From: Pithys albifrons albifrons
Taxonomy: Eukaryota > Chordata > Aves > Passeriformes > Thamnophilidae
Length of the DNA stretch: 64,000 nt
Direction of reading: 5' to 3'
Assembly: GCF_047495875.1 (NCBI RefSeq)
Contig: NC_092459.1
Coordinates: 8,126,965-8,190,964 of the forward strand
In this document: positions 62,963-64,000 of the stretch, piece after piece
Numbering within the stretch: the stretch's first letter is position 1
How the letters are laid out: the number at the start of each line of letters is the position of its first letter
Position numbers and translations under genes: made by a program
The notes under the pieces: model-generated
Database searches by the model: none
What the model was told of the DNA's origin: nothing
What the model saw: only the letters and a program-made list of their open reading frames with translations

Positions 62963-64000
62963 CTAAGAAAATATTGGCTTCTCCTTCAGTCCTTTCAGGG
63001 AGTTACAGCCTCCTGCCATATCACAGCACCAGTTTGAGACTTATCAGAGGCTTGCTTTAAATGAGAGGTATCATTTCAAAGACAAGAATGGGCTACTCTG
63101 CTAAGGAAGGGGATGAAAGGAATTGCACACAAAACAGAGGGAAAATAAAAGCCCAGTGGCTAAGCTCTGAAATAGACAAAGTAGGTAGAGTGAGCACTGT
63201 GTTTTTATCAGTTTTCAGCTTTTGGTTGCTGCCTTACTCCATTTGCAATTTAAGTTGGCTTTATAACTCAATATTCTTCTGAAGTTGTGTGGCTAGTCCA
63301 GATTGTGTTTTTCTCACAAAGAACAGCCCAATGCTCTTATGATCTTCATGGCAGAAGACCAATTATTTGGTGTGCGAGAGCCCCATGTATTCTCCTCTTG
63401 CTGATTTATAACAGGAATCTGAATCACAATATCTCTCACTCCAAGGAGGAGTCACCTTTGCTCTGTAGGTGAATGTGGGCTGAGACTTTCTCTTTAGCTT
63501 GCTTGATAAAAAGTTCTGGTTTGGGTTTTAGCCCATATATTAACTTGAAAAAGTAGGTCTCCAGCCCTCCTCCAAAAATATTTATTAAACAGTGGCTGAG
63601 AGTTCTGCATGTGTGCAGATGATACCTTTTACTGGCATGGTATGTTTGCAAGCATTGACATTTTAGTGGCAAAACCTTGGATATCTCCAAGATTCATCCA
63701 AGCAGGCATCTTAGAGTTTAGAGATAGATTTCACTGTCTCAGTTGTCAGCTAGACATCTAACTGTTTTTCTGGATTATTCATAATTTTTTCCCTCAAAAT
63801 TTCTCTTTGAACTTCCCCTCTGACTGGAAAAATCAGTATGTTACAAATAAGCATATCCCCAGCAGCTGGAAGTAAGCTAAAGAAGACTCACCCTGCAGTA
63901 TTTCAGCTATTAATAAAGCCACTGACCTAAGAAAAAGAAACCTATAAACTTTAGTGCTGGCAGGTGAAGAGCTTTTCACTGAACCTATCTTTTTAAATCA
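62963..64000. other. Non-coding sequence, nothing recognised
   Basis: Open frames are 84 codons or fewer and without motifs. No transposon ends were recognised up to the window edge. Confidence 0.5.

Overview
This window looks like nuclear DNA from a bird. The main evidence is three CR1 LINE copies on the + strand. They carry the avian CR1 3' signature: a 'cccttccaac' block followed by a short tail built from ATTCTGTGA or ATTCTAT units. The other mobile elements are solo LTRs of avian endogenous-retrovirus type, and the background is AT-rich and CpG-poor. I found no convincing protein-coding exon, no tRNA or functional rRNA gene and no bacterial-type feature. The short open frames on both strands are what chance or repeats would give. 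The window is best read as a long intron or an intergenic gene desert.

Layout: 1-496 is the 3' part of an LTR (+ strand). 497-33350 is mostly unique sequence with a poly(T) run, a CA microsatellite, small duplications and three stretches that read like conserved regulatory DNA or an exon (about 3560-3830, 11760-11960, 14240-14460). At 33351 a second LTR family begins, with a CCAAT box and a TATA-like box, and it runs into a degraded CR1 LINE ending at 34536. 36111-36198 is an old palindromic element. Two long pure-pyrimidine tracts follow, (CTTT)n at 40515-40861 and (CCTCT)n at 45480-45688. A short CR1 3' end lies at 50755-50898. 51657-52670 is a minus-strand LTR of the same family as the one at the window start. 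54985-55360 is a fossil of an L2-type LINE reverse transcriptase. A (TTA)n microsatellite abuts a third CR1 at 58949-59727. The rest is unannotated.

The most interesting object is nested inside the LTR at 51657-52670. It is a 312-bp insertion (51754-52065) that begins with a near full-length 5S rRNA-like sequence, including a well-kept A box and C box. It ends in a short CATA-type tail and is flanked by an 11-bp target-site duplication. The LTR at the window start lacks the insert and shows the target in single copy, so it serves as a paralogous empty site. I interpret the insert as a 5S-rRNA-headed SINE (SINE3 class) with a CATA tail that suggests an RTE-type LINE partner. Part of its body also resembles, in reverse orientation, the LTR at 33351.
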